This document shows positions 45,252 through 57,779 of a stretch of DNA of 64,000 bases, in pieces. Both the position numbers and the translations under genes were made by a program. The notes under the pieces are model-generated. The model ran no database searches and had not been told where the DNA came from. It was given only the letters and a program-made list of their open reading frames with translations. Where the stretch lies: assembly GCF_954871325.1 (NCBI RefSeq), contig NC_088777.1:27505366-27569365 (forward strand), read 5' to 3'. This DNA comes from Gordionus sp. m RMFG-2023 (lineage: Eukaryota; Nematomorpha; Gordioida; Chordodea; Parachordodidae). Position 1 is the first letter of the stretch. Each line of letters opens with the position of its first letter.

Positions 45252-46436
45252 CATAGGCGTAGCTAGGTTATTCATAATGGGGGGGGGGATTAAAAAATTG
45301 CTGGTGGCTTCGCCCCCAGATCCCCTTTTGGGCGGGTCTTCGGCCCTCTTTTGCATGGGCTTCGGCCGGGTTACCTTAGTCTATATATAGTCATAAAATA
45401 TTTTTACAAATTTTAATAAAAATAATAAGCCTGGAACAAATATGATTTATATTTTTATTAGTTTATATAAAATATAATAAATTACTTGTATATACATTAA
45501 TATAAAAGCATGGTAATAATTTATTCCAAATAATCATAAGAAATTTATTTATAAAAAGTAAATAGACATATAGTTGATATTCCTCTATTATATAGAATTA
45601 GTTACAAAATACTAGGTAAAGTTCCACTTTTACAGACATATTTGACAGTTAGAAAATATATTACAGTTAATAATTTATCATATTTTACTATTCAATGCTC
45701 TTGATAATAAATAAAATATAGCAACAATTTGCATACAATTATTTAACGCCATCTATTTTTTTAAGATAAAATGACATTAAAATTTAATTTTCATATTATA
45801 CATCCCACAATGTCTTTAAAAGATATTTTCTGATGTCCTTTTCTATAGTTTCTTGTAAAATATATAATTCGCTATATTGGTAAAATTACCTGATAAAATT
45901 AGATATACTGTTAATCTACGACATATAATATTCCACTGTTTGTATTGTGCTTTGATATTTTTATTAATTTATGATTTAATTGTATCAATAGTTTTATAAT
46001 TATATTTTACTTTTATTAAGATAAATAAATTAGAATTACTCACTTTATAAAAAATTATATTTGATATATTATATTATTTAGTAATTTTATGGATCTATTA
46101 TTAATAATTATAATACATTTCCCTTTTGTCTTAAGACTTATCTTTGGCTTATATTCCATTTATCAAAAAACATTTTTGGTTCATTTTATATATTTATAAA
46201 TTTATTTTCCCAAAAATGTATAAATTATGATGAATAGTTTTATAAAAAACATCAACTTTTACATTCTTTCTTTCAAATTATTGTTTAAGATATATGCAAA
46301 CATTTTTGAGGGTCAGGGAGTGGGGGGAAGACTAAGGGGTATTTTTTATTAGCTAAAAGTGATATTTACATAAAGTGATAAATTTCTGAAGTGGAGGGGG
46401 AGATTTCCCTTTGCCCCCCCCCTGGCTACGCTTATG
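45252..46436. mobile_element. hAT MITE with 8-bp target duplication split by gypsy B
   Basis: The termini are CATAGGCGTAGCTAGG and, reverse-complemented, CATAAGCGTAGCCAGG, each followed by a G/C run. The right duplication TACCTGCA is at 46437-46444. The left copy is tacctg at 38051-38056 plus ca at 45250-45251, identical once gypsy B is removed. The 1185 bp have no coding content. It is a close relative of 35706-36780. Confidence 0.92.
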
Positions 46437-46444
46437 TACCTGCA

Positions 46445-47096
46445 TAAAAGCTATGATCGATAATCAAAATCATAAAAATAGTAATGCTTATAATTTAATA
46501 AAAATAAAACACAATAAGGGGTTAATAATTCCTTCTAAATGTGATAAATATTATTACAACTTTCTGAAAGTGCATTCCGTGTTTTTGAAGATCATTGCTA
46601 ATAAAAAGAAATTATTTTTTCAGAAGTAAATCAAACAAATGTTTTTGATTATCTTATTTATCATATACCTAATCAAGAAGCACTCTTTACCTATTGTCAA
46701 ATTCTTATAACATTAATAATTGAATGTTATTTGAACATCCGATGATGATATAGGTTTTCATAAAAATATGGTTATGTTTATTATTAATTAAATATAAATA
46801 TAAAATTACATGTTACAATATAATTAATAAAATTTTATTCTTGATAAAGAATCTTAAAAAAAAAATAATATTTATGTTTTAAAACAAAAAAGAATACTTA
46901 TAATATAATAAATAAAATGAATTTTAAAAAATTATTTTATTAATAGTTGAGCATGTATTGTTGCTTGATGTACTGCAACTTATATCAATCTATCTTTAAA
47001 TTAAATAAGATATATTATTTGTAATTATAAATTAAAGATATTTATAGACAATTTAGGAAAATTTTAGATATAATTTTATCAAATAAGCATTATAAT
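46445..47096. other. AT-rich spacer
   Basis: No feature recognised. Confidence 0.5.
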
Positions 47097-47104
47097 ATAG
47101 AATC

Positions 47105-48689
47105 CAGCTTAATGGAAATTTGACTGTTTTCATAAATATTCTTTAAAGCTAATAAAAATCCCCCCCCCCTTACAGTCAAAATTTTGCAAATATTTGAATA
47201 TCAATTTTCCAACATAAAACTTATTTTTTAAAAATAAATTTTATTAAAATTTCCTTTCCTTGTGAGTATATTAACTTTATTCAAAAACATTAATAAATTG
47301 GGAAATTTTTAATTAAAGCGATAGAAATAAAACGGAATTGTTTTATCATTATGATTATTTCTAGTTTATCTATTATGATTATTTTATCAAATTCAAAATT
47401 TTTAGTGAGTTAGGAAGTTTTATATTATTTTAATTATTAATAAATATCTAGAATTTTTTAAATGTTGTTCATTCTTTAATTTTATAGAACAGAAGAAATA
47501 GAAATACAAAAGTTAAATAAGGCTAAGCATGAAACAAAATGAACAAATACAAATTGAAGAATATTATGGAAAAGGTAGGTAGCATATATTTTATGAAAAT
47601 CAGGTTAAGTATTAGTTATAAAATCGTTATTAAATTAAAACTATTACCTAAAAACCCTTCTTCATTTCTTGATGCCACTATTGGTAAAATTAAATATTTA
47701 GCAAATTTTATTCCTATAATATTGTGATGCTGAAATCATTTTAATCTAAGAATTCGAATGTGGTATAAATATAAACTACGTTTGGTTATATTATCTGAGC
47801 ATGCTATTGATGCGCTCAATCGGTGTAAGGAAACCTTAGCTCAATTTCAAAATATTTTGAAGTTGTAATTCTTGAATGTTTGCCTAATACAACATATACG
47901 AATGAAAGGACCTTTTCCAAATTGAGAAGATTAAATATTTATTTATGATATACTACTCCGGAATCTCGGATAGATGAATTAGCTCTGTAAAATATCCAAA
48001 GAGATTTGGTTCCAACGACAAACTAAATTCTTGATTAATTGGCAAATTTCCCATGAAAATTAAAAATCACATTATAATTATAGTATTTAATAATTTTTTT
48101 GTATAATTTTGTATTTGCTAAGAAGCTTTAAAGACTGATTTTTTAAATCATTTTCTAGTCAATATTTTATACATACTACAATTAGTATTTTCAATAAAAA
48201 ATTTTTATTCTACTTATATAGTATGAGAATTTAAGCTTAGGCCAATTTTTAAAGCAAATTTTTATTTAAAAAAATGTCACTTAGCTTTATTTCAATTTTA
48301 GATTTAAATGTTTTTTTTATTAAATATAGTACACCTAACTTAAAATAATAAAAAATTGGGTTATAACCTTTATTTCTTCTTTAAATAACCATAAGCGCGA
48401 ATTAATAAAAGTTAAAATATTTATAGAATTTTATTTTTAATTATATAATTATAAATTTATAAATTATATTATTTTTAATTAGGTTTTATGTAAATTAAAT
48501 AAGAATATATTGTTTAAAAAAAAAAATATAATTATTATTAAATTATTTATAATTTAATTGAATAGTTCAAACATAAAACCCGGCCGAAGGCAGGAAAAAA
48601 GGTGGCCGAAGGTTAGCTAACTGGGGTTTGGAATCTTCGCCCTAAAAAATCCCCCGCCTACCCATAGGAAATTTCTGGATACGCCACTG
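47105..48689 (+). mobile_element. hAT element, internally deleted, with 8-bp target duplication
   Basis: Perfect duplication ATAGAATC at 47097-47104 and 48690-48697. The right end, reverse-complemented, is CAGTGGCGTATCCAGAAATT, related to the 14329 hAT. The left end CAGCTTAATGGAAATTT is degenerate but keeps CAG and GAAATTT. It contains poly-C at 47160 and a transposase C-terminus. Confidence 0.78.
47539..48060 (+). pseudogene. hAT transposase C-terminal relic
   Basis: Frames at 47850-48040 read LECLPNTTYTNERTFSKLRR, then YTTPESRIDELAL and NIQRDLVPT, the ZMYM-type hAT C-terminal region (compare 17.2-17.4 kb). The 62-codon open frame at 47539 lies in the same orientation; its text is only weakly hAT-like. 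Stops interrupt. Confidence 0.7.
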
Positions 48690-48984
48690 ATAGAATCAGA
48701 TTTAATTACTCAAACTAAAATATTCATAAATAATGGACTATTTTTAACAGATCATGGCATTAATAACTAACTATGGGAAAATAATTATTTATAATATACC
48801 ATAGTATTTATTAAAATATTTACTTAAATATAATATTTTACTTTAAATGTTAGGTACTAAGACAAATTATCATAGGGGCAATTAAGATGGTGTTAATGGC
48901 ATCCACCGCTGATTTGAATTCATATAAGCTTAAAATTGCATTTTAATGAATGAATCGTTAGTCTATGTATTATTATATGTCATA

Positions 48985-49998
48985 GGAGCGGCATTCCTTG
49001 AGCACTATTCACTTTTTCAAAAACACCTAAATCAGGAGCTGTAGCTGAAATTAGCTCATTTTAGGGCTGAAGTGGAGGAGCGCCGCTCCACGGCTCTATT
49101 AAATTTAATGTATTAATTGAATTATTTTTTAAATAAAATTTAAAAAAATTTTATTTTATTTTATTTAAATTTATACAATATTAAATGTTGAGCCTTTTAT
49201 AATGTTTTTTAATCTAATCAGTAAAAATATTAAACATCAAGTTTTTCTTCCTTTTTATATTTAAAATTTCTTGGAAAATCTTGTAAGTCATATTAATATT
49301 CATTTTATAGATATATGAAAAAAAATAGTTTTTGATATTATGGATCCAGACATCATAGAAGAGGAAATCGACATAAAAAATAAATTATCTATTTAAATGA
49401 CTTTAATACAGATTTTCAAATGTTTATAATGATGAAAATGCTATTATCCATACTGCATTCAACTTTATTGGGTATTAATAAAATGTGCACAAAATATGGA
49501 ACTAAAATACAAATTAATTAATTTCAAATTCCTGATGTCAAAATAGCTACTTTCACAGGAACCTTGCAATGATTTGGATTTTTTTGGATTTCATGAAGAT
49601 AGTACAAATATTTTATAAATAATGATATCAAAATTACTATTTTTGATAAATTTTCTGAATTAGAAAAGCTTTCCTCTATTATTCCTGTTGAGCGCCTATT
49701 TAGTATTGTTAAACAGGTTTTTGGGTAGTAGCGTGGATTAGATTCAAATTTAAAAAATTTATTATTTTTAAAAGCTAATAAAAGATTAGAAATATTTTGA
49801 TATATCATTTAATATAAATAAAACATTTTTGATAAAAAAAATAAGATTTTGCGGCGTGTACATTCTAAAAAAATGAAAATCAAAGGATGGAGTGGCACTC
49901 CATTACTTGGAGCGGGAGCTAGCTCCTTTTAAAAATGTATAGCGGGAGCGGAAGCTTGCTCCTTTTGAGAAGGTAAGATCGGGAGCTAGCTACTTTTA
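48985..49998 (+). mobile_element. hAT relic with ggagcgggagc subterminal repeats
   Basis: Inverted clusters of ggagc-rich words lie at 48985-49105 and 49885-50000 (gcgccgctcc, ggagcgggagctagctcc). Between them is a hAT C-terminus. Exact termini and target duplication are not clear. Confidence 0.55.
49660..49800 (+). pseudogene. hAT transposase C-terminal relic
   Basis: The frame reads LEKLSSIIPVERLFSIVKQV, two stops, then GLDSNLKNLLFLKANKRLE. This is the hAT dimerisation signature ASSxPxERLFSxxG...LLFLKxN. No catalytic part is left. Confidence 0.75.
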
Positions 49999-50410
49999 TA
50001 AAGGAGCGTTAACAACTTTGATACTTAGCCCTATTTTATTTAATAGAAAACCCCCGAAAATATTTATCCTACCCCTCTTAAAGATGCCTACTTCCCTCCC
50101 TCTCAAAATAATTGGATGCAAACTATTCCTACTCCCCCCCTATCCACCCTTCTCATGTAGACGCTGCCAATAATCATACGGGTTTCCTAATGTAATTTTA
50201 TATTTATGCATTTAATGCTCCTCAGATTATTGTTAAAACCCAAAATAAATACACACGAACTTGAATGAGTTATTAAATTTACTGCATTTTGTATTTTACG
50301 CCTTGATTTCGCTTTCTATGAGTGCAAGATTACGCTAGATGTCAGTGACAGGTTATCAGCCATCTGCCTTGCAAAAATCTAGTATTATATTGTAAATTCG
50401 GGAGGGCCTC

Positions 50411-52406
50411 CTTTGATCGTATTATTTTGATCGTAAAATGGTACCTTTGTCCATTTCAGGTCAAAATGGTCGATTTTTTAATTCATATTATATGCACGTA
50501 ATTTTTCTAATTCTTTATATCAGATTAATGTAGTAATGTATACCTATTAATAAACATATATCAATGTATTATTTATTAGATAATGAAGAGCTACTGATTT
50601 TGAATGCCTTTAATTGATGGAAATAGAAGCAACTATAAATATGATTACAATGTATACCTATTAATAAACTGATAAAAATGATTAAAATTTATTATTTATT
50701 AGATAATGAAGAAAAAAGAGCTACTGATTTTGAACTCCTTAAATAATGGAATTATTTTTCTAATTCTTTATATCAGATTAGTGTAATAATGTATACCTAT
50801 TAATAAACATATATCAATGTATTATTTATTAGATAATGAAGAGCTACTGATTTTGAATGCCTTTAATTGATGGAAATAGAAGCAACTATAAATATGATTA
50901 CAATGTATACCTATAAATAAACTGATAAAAATGATTAAAATTTATTATTTATTAGATAATGAAGAAAGAAGAGCTACTGATTTTGAATGCCTTTAATTGA
51001 TGGAAATAGAAGCAACTATAAATATGATTACAACGTATACCTATTAATAAACTGATAAAAATGATTAAAATTTATTATTTATTAGATAATGAAGAAAGAG
51101 CTATTGATTTTGAACTCCTTAAATAATGAAATATTTTTCTAATTCTTTATATCAGATTAGTGTAATAATATATACCTATTAATAAACATATATCAATTAT
51201 TTATTAGATAATGAAGAAAGAAGAGCTACTGATTTAGAACTCCTTAAATAATGGAAATAGAAGCAACTGATAAATATGATTAAAATTTATTATTTATTAG
51301 ATAATGAAGAAAGAAGAGCTACTGATTTTGAACTCCTTTAAATAATGGAAATAGAAGCAACTGATAAATATGATTACAATTTATTATTTATTAGATAATT
51401 ATAACTTATAAATAAAATTAATTGATAATTTGGTCAGAATATTATATTTTATTATACATCTATATTATAATTATACATAAGTTTTAAACAAATAAATATT
51501 TATTTATAATTTTTAAATTATATTGAGTAATTAGATTTTGAATATTCTTTTCTTTTGTTATATATTATCCATCATGATACAAGCACAAATTCCCTTTTGA
51601 AGTTGGAATATATTGTATATCTAAAAATTACAGTGTCAAAATATAAATTATTTATAATCAGATTATGTAAATGTAATAATCAGATTATGTAAATGTAATA
51701 ATATAATTTATTTACTTAAATTTTCATTGTTGGAATTATGTAAGTCTAATAAAATTCCTGCATTGTTAATGTCTTCCAGGTCTAATTATATTAAAATATA
51801 ATTTAAAAAAAATATTTGTAATCTACTTGTAAAAGTAGTTTGATTATTAGTGTGGTTAAATGCAAAACTTTGTATTTGGGCCACATTTGTTAATATATAT
51901 AAAAAAATGTTTATTAATTTATACAATTAATTTTGTTACTTGAAATTGGAGGGTAAAAGTTATCTCTAGTAATTGGTTGTAATATTTGGGGCTGTATATG
52001 TTGTGGTTGTATTTGTTGAATTGTATTAGCTTGTTTATTCAAAAATAATTATTTTATTTGTTACTTATTGATTACTAGATGAGCTACTGAGTTGGCTAAT
52101 ATTCTGATCTATATTACATGGAGAATCTTTATCTAAATTAATGTATGTAATCTAGATAAGTTTAGTATTAAATATACCTTCAGCTGTTAGATGATTTTGT
52201 GTCACTCTAAAAAAATATTTTTTTAAAAATCAAATTAAATATATAATACTTTGTAATGATTCATTTCTTCTTTTAAAAAATAGTCTTAAATTATCAGCTA
52301 CAGTATTAAGCATAATGTTTTTAAATGATTTTAATTTACCGCGATTAAATAGACCAATCAGAGAAAAATGGACAAAATTTACGATCAAATGACTTTACGA
52401 TCAAAG
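50411..52406. mobile_element. Non-autonomous DNA element upstream of PARP16
   Basis: Imperfect inverted ends: the left has CTTTGATCGTA, then TTTGATCGTAAAA and TTTGTCCATTT. The right, reverse-complemented, has CTTTGATCGTAAA, then TTTGATCGTAAA and TTTGTCCATTT. No target duplication is certain and no transposase is seen; superfamily unknown. The interior is dominated by a minisatellite. Confidence 0.65.
50520..51420. repeat. Minisatellite, ~120-125 bp unit, at least seven copies
   Basis: The motif ttatttattagataatgaag recurs near 50570, 50693, 50822, 50945, 51069, 51190 and 51287, with gagctactgattttgaa and gaaatagaagcaactataaa between. Units alternate in variant type. Confidence 0.9.
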
Positions 52407-52433
52407 TTAGGCTAATCGTAAATTCAAGGAAAA

Positions 52434-53372
52434 ATGGTGAAATCATCAATCATTCTTAATTCCGATACACTCTATTCTTACGATATTATTTTATCGGCAT
52501 TTATATCTGCATTTCATAGCTATAGAAAAGATAAAATTTTATGTCCTTTTCCTAAGGACTACATATATAACGGAGAAAAAAATTATGACCAATTGGTAAT
52601 ATATCCATAACCATTAAAGATATCTTTATTTTAGGGTAAACATATAGCAATGATACCACCTTTAATAGAGCTACTTAAAGAAAATTATAAAATTTATGAT
52701 AAGATTCAAATGCTTATATTTTCAATTATAAATATGAATACATTCAATATAAAATTATGCCAAAATAATGAGGTAAAATTTGAATTTTTAAAAATTTGCA
52801 TTAAATAGGTAGTTTAACAACATTAAGAAGATAACAAAACAACATTTTAATGCTCCAATCCCTCAATTTATATTTAAATTGATTTACCAAGAACAAATTT
52901 TTGTTTTAAATTGTTCAAAAAAATTATATGCATATCATGGATCATCATTAGATAATTTATATTCCATTTTATCAAATGGTTTGTCATCTCAGTTTAGCAG
53001 AGTATTAATATCTTTCCAATTAAAATATTTAATTTTATTTCAGGATGGCTTATTTGGTGATGGAATTTATCTGTCCTCTGAGCTTTCTATGGTATTAAAT
53101 TATAGTCGTCGTGGTAAATCATGGGAGAAAAGTATTATGGGCCCATATATTTCTTTTGTTTTAGTTTGTGAGATATATGATAACAACTCATCAGATTTAA
53201 AATGTAAACCTTAATTAATATATTATGTTTTATTATTTAAATATTAGATTCAAATGACAAAAGCACTCCTGATTCATATTTTATTGTCAAAGATTGTAGT
53301 CTGGTTAAGATAAAATATGTTTTAATTTATAGGTATCCAGATCAATATTCAGAGTCTATGTCTAATTTGTAA
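52434..53372 (+). CDS. PARP16: PARP16-like mono-ADP-ribosyltransferase, five exons
   Basis: Transfers a single ADP-ribose from NAD+ to proteins; animal PARP16 sits in the ER membrane and acts in the unfolded protein response. Exons: 52434-52595, 52635-52772, 52813-53001, 53044-53203 and 53248-53372, giving 257 residues; human PARP16 has about 320. The N-terminal helical part has SAFISAFHSYRKDKILCPFP, as in PARP16. The catalytic residues of the H-Y-Y type are visible: His142 in AYHGS, Tyr172 in DGIYLSS, Tyr227 in DSYFIV. The introns are 39, 40, 42 and 44 bp, all GT-AG. The C-terminal tail anchor is missing unless a further 42-bp intron (53369-53410) is removed, which adds a short hydrophobic end (LLIILINCLY). 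No frame damage, so probably functional. Confidence 0.9.
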
Positions 53373-53479
53373 GGGAAATATGATAATTTTTTTATTAATG
53401 TTAATATTAGATTAATTATTTTAATAAATTGCTTATATTAAATATACAATATCCACTTCTCTTGGATTGGCAGCAGACA

Positions 53480-54010
53480 TCAAATAAGAAATTCCCTGTA
53501 AAAATTGGCCAAGGATATTTGCCTCTTGGGGGTAAATAGCATAAAATTATAGTTTCACCTTGAGTAGGCATACCATTTTTAATATTTAGAATGGGTAGTA
53601 GAATTTTAAAAATATAAAATATATTTGTCACCTTGGTGATAATTGTCACATCAGTGGGTAAATAAAATAAATATAGAAACAAAAATATTAGATTTGATGA
53701 TAATATAAGCTCCCTCCCTGTGTTAATAGAATAAATAAAGAAAATATGAAGTTGCCCATGGTTAAATAAAATAAATATAGAAAGGATAGAATTAGTTCCC
53801 TTGGTTAATATATTTTCCACCTCAATTGGTAAATAAAATAAATATAGGGAAAAAAAATGAATTTCCTTGGTGATAATATTTGCCCCCCCCCTAGGGGTAT
53901 ATAAAATAAATATAGTTAAATTGCTACCTTGATCATAATACTTGCCCCTCATAAAAATAAAATAAATATAGAAAAAATGAAATTAGCTCCCTTGGTGAGA
54001 ATATTGAATA
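53480..54010. repeat. Degenerate tandem repeat downstream of PARP16
   Basis: The motif aaataaaataaatatagaaa with nearby cccttggtgataatatt recurs every ~60-100 bp at least five times. This low-complexity array creates a spurious long frame on the minus strand. Confidence 0.75.
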
Positions 54011-54789
54011 AGGATAATATAATTATTTATTGTGCAGAATTTTATCAACAAATTATTTTTTTCAAAGGAACAATATTTTACACCAGGATTTGGGAAAAAA
54101 TAATATTAAATATTAGATATAAATTAAATTTTCTATCTAATTTATAAATAAGCAAAAGAAAACTCATGGTTAATTTTTTTATTAACACCTATTTATAGAA
54201 AACCATTAAAATTATAGTCCAATATAGTGTTGTGTAATCGGCTAAAAACTACGCCTAAGCCTAAAAATCGGCTAAACCTAATTAGGTTAAGCCTAAAAAT
54301 TGGCTAAGCCTATATAAATCTGCTATAATAAAATTAGTCAAAATTCTGCAACGATGCTTTAGTATTAATTATTATTTATTTATTTAATAAAATAATTTAT
54401 TTTATTTATATTTAATGTAAATATTTTATTATTATCATCAACAAATAAACATGATATGATTTAATATTTTTTATTTCTATTATTATATTTTGAAATGAAA
54501 ATAAATTTATTTATTTGATGTTATTTTAATAAAAAAAATAATATGCTGCTATATTGTAAAAATGTAATATTCTTTTTAATATAATTTATTAGTGATTTTC
54601 ACAATCTTCTTTATAAATACATCTTTTATTGAGGAATTATATTGTAAATTTTATTAGATAAATAAACAATCTTTTAGGTGAAATCTTTTATAATTTTATT
54701 ATCATTTTTTTAAAAATATCTATTTTTTATTAAATGAGGTGGATTTTATGAAACTTTTTTGATGATTTTATATGATCTTTTTAAGGATA

Positions 54790-56305
54790 ATATTTTAATG
54801 TGACAATTGTCATAATCGTTATTTTATAAGTTTTTTAATTTTTTGAAGAAAATAGGTTAAAATAAGTATTAATAACATGTGTAAATATAAATTTAGTGAA
54901 GATGTACCAATGAAAAATGACAATTGTCATAATCGTTATTTTTAAAGTTTTTTGAATTTTTTTGACGACAATATGTTAAAATAAATATTAATAACATGTT
55001 TAGATAAAAATTTAGTGAAGATGTACCATAGAAAATTGACAATTGACATAATCGTTATTTTATAATTTTTTTGAAGAAAATATGTTAAAATAAGTATTAA
55101 TAAGATGTTTAAATAAAAATTTAGTGAAGATGTACTATAGAAAAGTGACAATTGTCATAATCGTTATTTTATAAGTTTTTAAAATTTTTGTTAAAATAAG
55201 TATTAAAAACATGTTTAAATAAAAGTTTAGTGAAGATGTACCATAGAAAAGTGACAATTATCATAATCTTTATTTTATAAGTTTTTTGAATTTTTTTGAA
55301 GAAAATATGTTAAAATAAGTATTGATAACATGTTTAAATAAAATTTAGTGAAGATGTACAATAGAAAATTTACATTGTCATAATCGTTATTTTTAAAGTT
55401 TTTTGACGAAAATATGTTAAAATAAGCATTAATAAGATGTTTAAATATAAATTTAGTGAAGACAATGAAAAGTGACAATTGTCATAATCGTTATTTTTAA
55501 AATTTTTTGAATTTTTTTGACGAAAATAAGTATTAATAACATGTGTAAATATAAATTTAGGGAAGATGTACCTATGAAAAGTGACATTTGTCATAATCGT
55601 TATTTTTAAAGTTTTTTGAATTTTTAAGAAGAAAATATGTTAAAATAAGTATTAAAAACATGTTTAAATAAAAGTGAATCATAGAAAAGTGACAATTGTC
55701 ATAATCGTTATTTTATAGTTTTTTAAATTTTTTTGAAGAAAATATGTTAAAATAAGAATTGATAACATGTTTAAATAAAATTTAGTGAAGATGTACCATA
55801 GAAAATTGACATTGTCATAATGGTTATTTTTAAAGTTTTTTGAATTTTCTTGACGAAAATATGTTAAAATAAGTATTAATAATATGTGTAAATATAAATT
55901 TAGTGAAGACAATGAAAAGTGACAATTGTCATAATCGTTATTTTTTGAGTTTTTTTGACGAAAATATGTTAAAATAAGTATTAATAACATGTGTAAATAT
56001 AAATTTAGTGAAGATGAACCAATGAAAAGTGACAATTGTCATAATTATTCTTAAAGTTTTTTGAATTTTTTTGACGAAAATATTTTAAAATAAGTATTAA
56101 TAACATGCTTAAATAAAAATTTAGTGAAGATGTACTCTAGATAAGCGACAATTGTCATAATCCTTATTTTTAAAGTTTTTTTAATTTTTTTGACGAAAAT
56201 ATGTTAAAATAAGTAATAATAACATGTTTAAATAAAAATTTAGTGAAGATGTACCATAGAAAAGTTACAATTGTCATAATCGTTATTTTTAAAATTTCTT
56301 TGATG
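54790..56305 (+). repeat. Left arm: ~14 tandem units of 105-120 bp
   Basis: Each unit contains gacaattgtcataatcgtta, whose gacaattgtc is a perfect palindrome, then aaagttttttgaatttttt, gacgaaaatatgttaaaata, agtattaataacatgt and aaatttagtgaagatgtacc. Units differ by small indels. Confidence 0.95.
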
Positions 56306-56559
56306 TAAATGGGTAAAAATATAGATTGTAAAATTAAAATTGCCTGAGTATGTGCCATAGATAAAACATATGGTAATAATAGATTCTTCCCCAAAAACAG
56401 GAGCAAATCGGCATTTTATTACATCCGTTCATCGGGTCAGAAATTAATATGCAAAATTTATATCATAATATCTAATCCTAAGTTAGAAATTATTATTTTT
56501 TTACCAATTTTCACCAGACAATCTTATTTAAAATTTGGGTAAACTTTTTTTTTCTATTT

Positions 56560-57215
56560 TAAAATCAATATCGATGGAAGTTAACTATTTTCGTCAAAAA
56601 AATCAAAAAACTTTAAAAATAACTATTATGACAATTGTCGCTTATCTAGAGTACATCTTCACTAAATTTTTATTTAAACATGTTATCAATACTTATTTTA
56701 AAATATCTTTGTCAATAAAATTCAAAAAACTTTAAAAATAACGATTATGACAATTGTCACTTTTCATTGGTACATCTTCACTAAATTTATATTTACACAT
56801 GTTATTAATACTTATTTTAACATATTTTCGTCAAAAAAACTTTAAAAATAACGATTATGACAAATGTCTCTTTTCATTGGTACATCTTCACTAAATTTAT
56901 ATTTACACATGTTATTAATACTTATTTTAACATATTTTCTTCAAAAAACTTTAAAAATAACGATTATGACAATTGTCACTTTTTATTGGTACATCTTCAC
57001 TAAATTTATATTTACACATGTTATTAATACTTATTTTAACATAATTTCGTCAAAAAACTTTAAAATTAACGATTATGACAATTGTCACTTTTCATTGGTA
57101 CATCTTCACTAAATTTATATTTACACATGTTATTAATACTTATTTTAACATACTTTCTTCAAAAAAATTCAAAAAACTTATAAAAGAACGATTATGACAA
57201 TTGTCACATTAAAAT
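56560..57215 (-). repeat. Right arm: ~6 tandem units, inverted
   Basis: The same unit as the left arm in reverse complement. The motif ataacgattatgacaattgt recurs near 56615, 56735, 56845, 56953, 57065 and 57185. The arm has less than half the copies of the left arm. Confidence 0.95.
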
Positions 57216-57779
57216 ATTATCCTTAAAAAGATCATATAAAATAACATCAAAAAAGTTTCATAAAATCCACCTCATTTAATGATAAATAGATAATTTTAAA
57301 AAAATGATAAAAGATTTCACCTAAAAGATTGTTTATTTATCTAAAAAATTTAGAATATAATTCCTCGATAAAAGATATATTTAAAAAGAATATTACATTT
57401 TTAAAATATAGCAGCATATTATTTTTTTTATTAAAAAAACATCAAATAAATAAATTTATTTTCATTTCAAAATATAATAATATAAATAAAAAATATTAAA
57501 TCATATCATGTTTATTTGTTGATAATAATATAATATTTACATTAAATATAAATAAAATAAATTATTTTACTAAAATAAATAAATAATAATTAATGCTAAG
57601 CATCGATGCAGAATTTTGACTAATTTATTTTAGCCAATTTTTAGGCTTAGCCAATTTTTAGGTTTAGCCGATTTTTAGGCTTAGCCTAATTAGGCTTAGC
57701 CGATTTTTCCACCTAAAATCTCGGCTAAGCCGTTTTTTAGTCGGCTAAAATTAGCCGATTACGCAACACTAGTCCAATA

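Larger units (their letters stand above)
54225..57771. mobile_element. Large foldback hAT-like element with repeat-built arms
   Basis: The termini are TAGTGTTGTGTAATCGGC and, reverse-complemented, TAGTGTTGCGTAATCGGC, flanked by an identical 8-bp GTCCAATA (54217-54224 and 57772-57779). Next inward on both sides are about 120 bp of ggctaagcctaa-like repeats, then about 400 bp of matching AT-rich sequence, then tandem arrays in opposite orientation. TAGTG ends with an 8-bp duplication fit hAT rules. No transposase. Confidence 0.9.

Noticed and set aside
53416-53952. 178-codon minus-strand frame downstream of PARP16
   Set aside because: It lies in a degenerate AT-rich tandem repeat, and its protein is repeated IFYLFYLP-like text; a by-product of the repeat.
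54942-57112. Many 60-118-codon frames in the foldback arms (SLNLYLHMLLILILTYF-like)
   Set aside because: The same text recurs every unit; frames are created by the tandem repeat.
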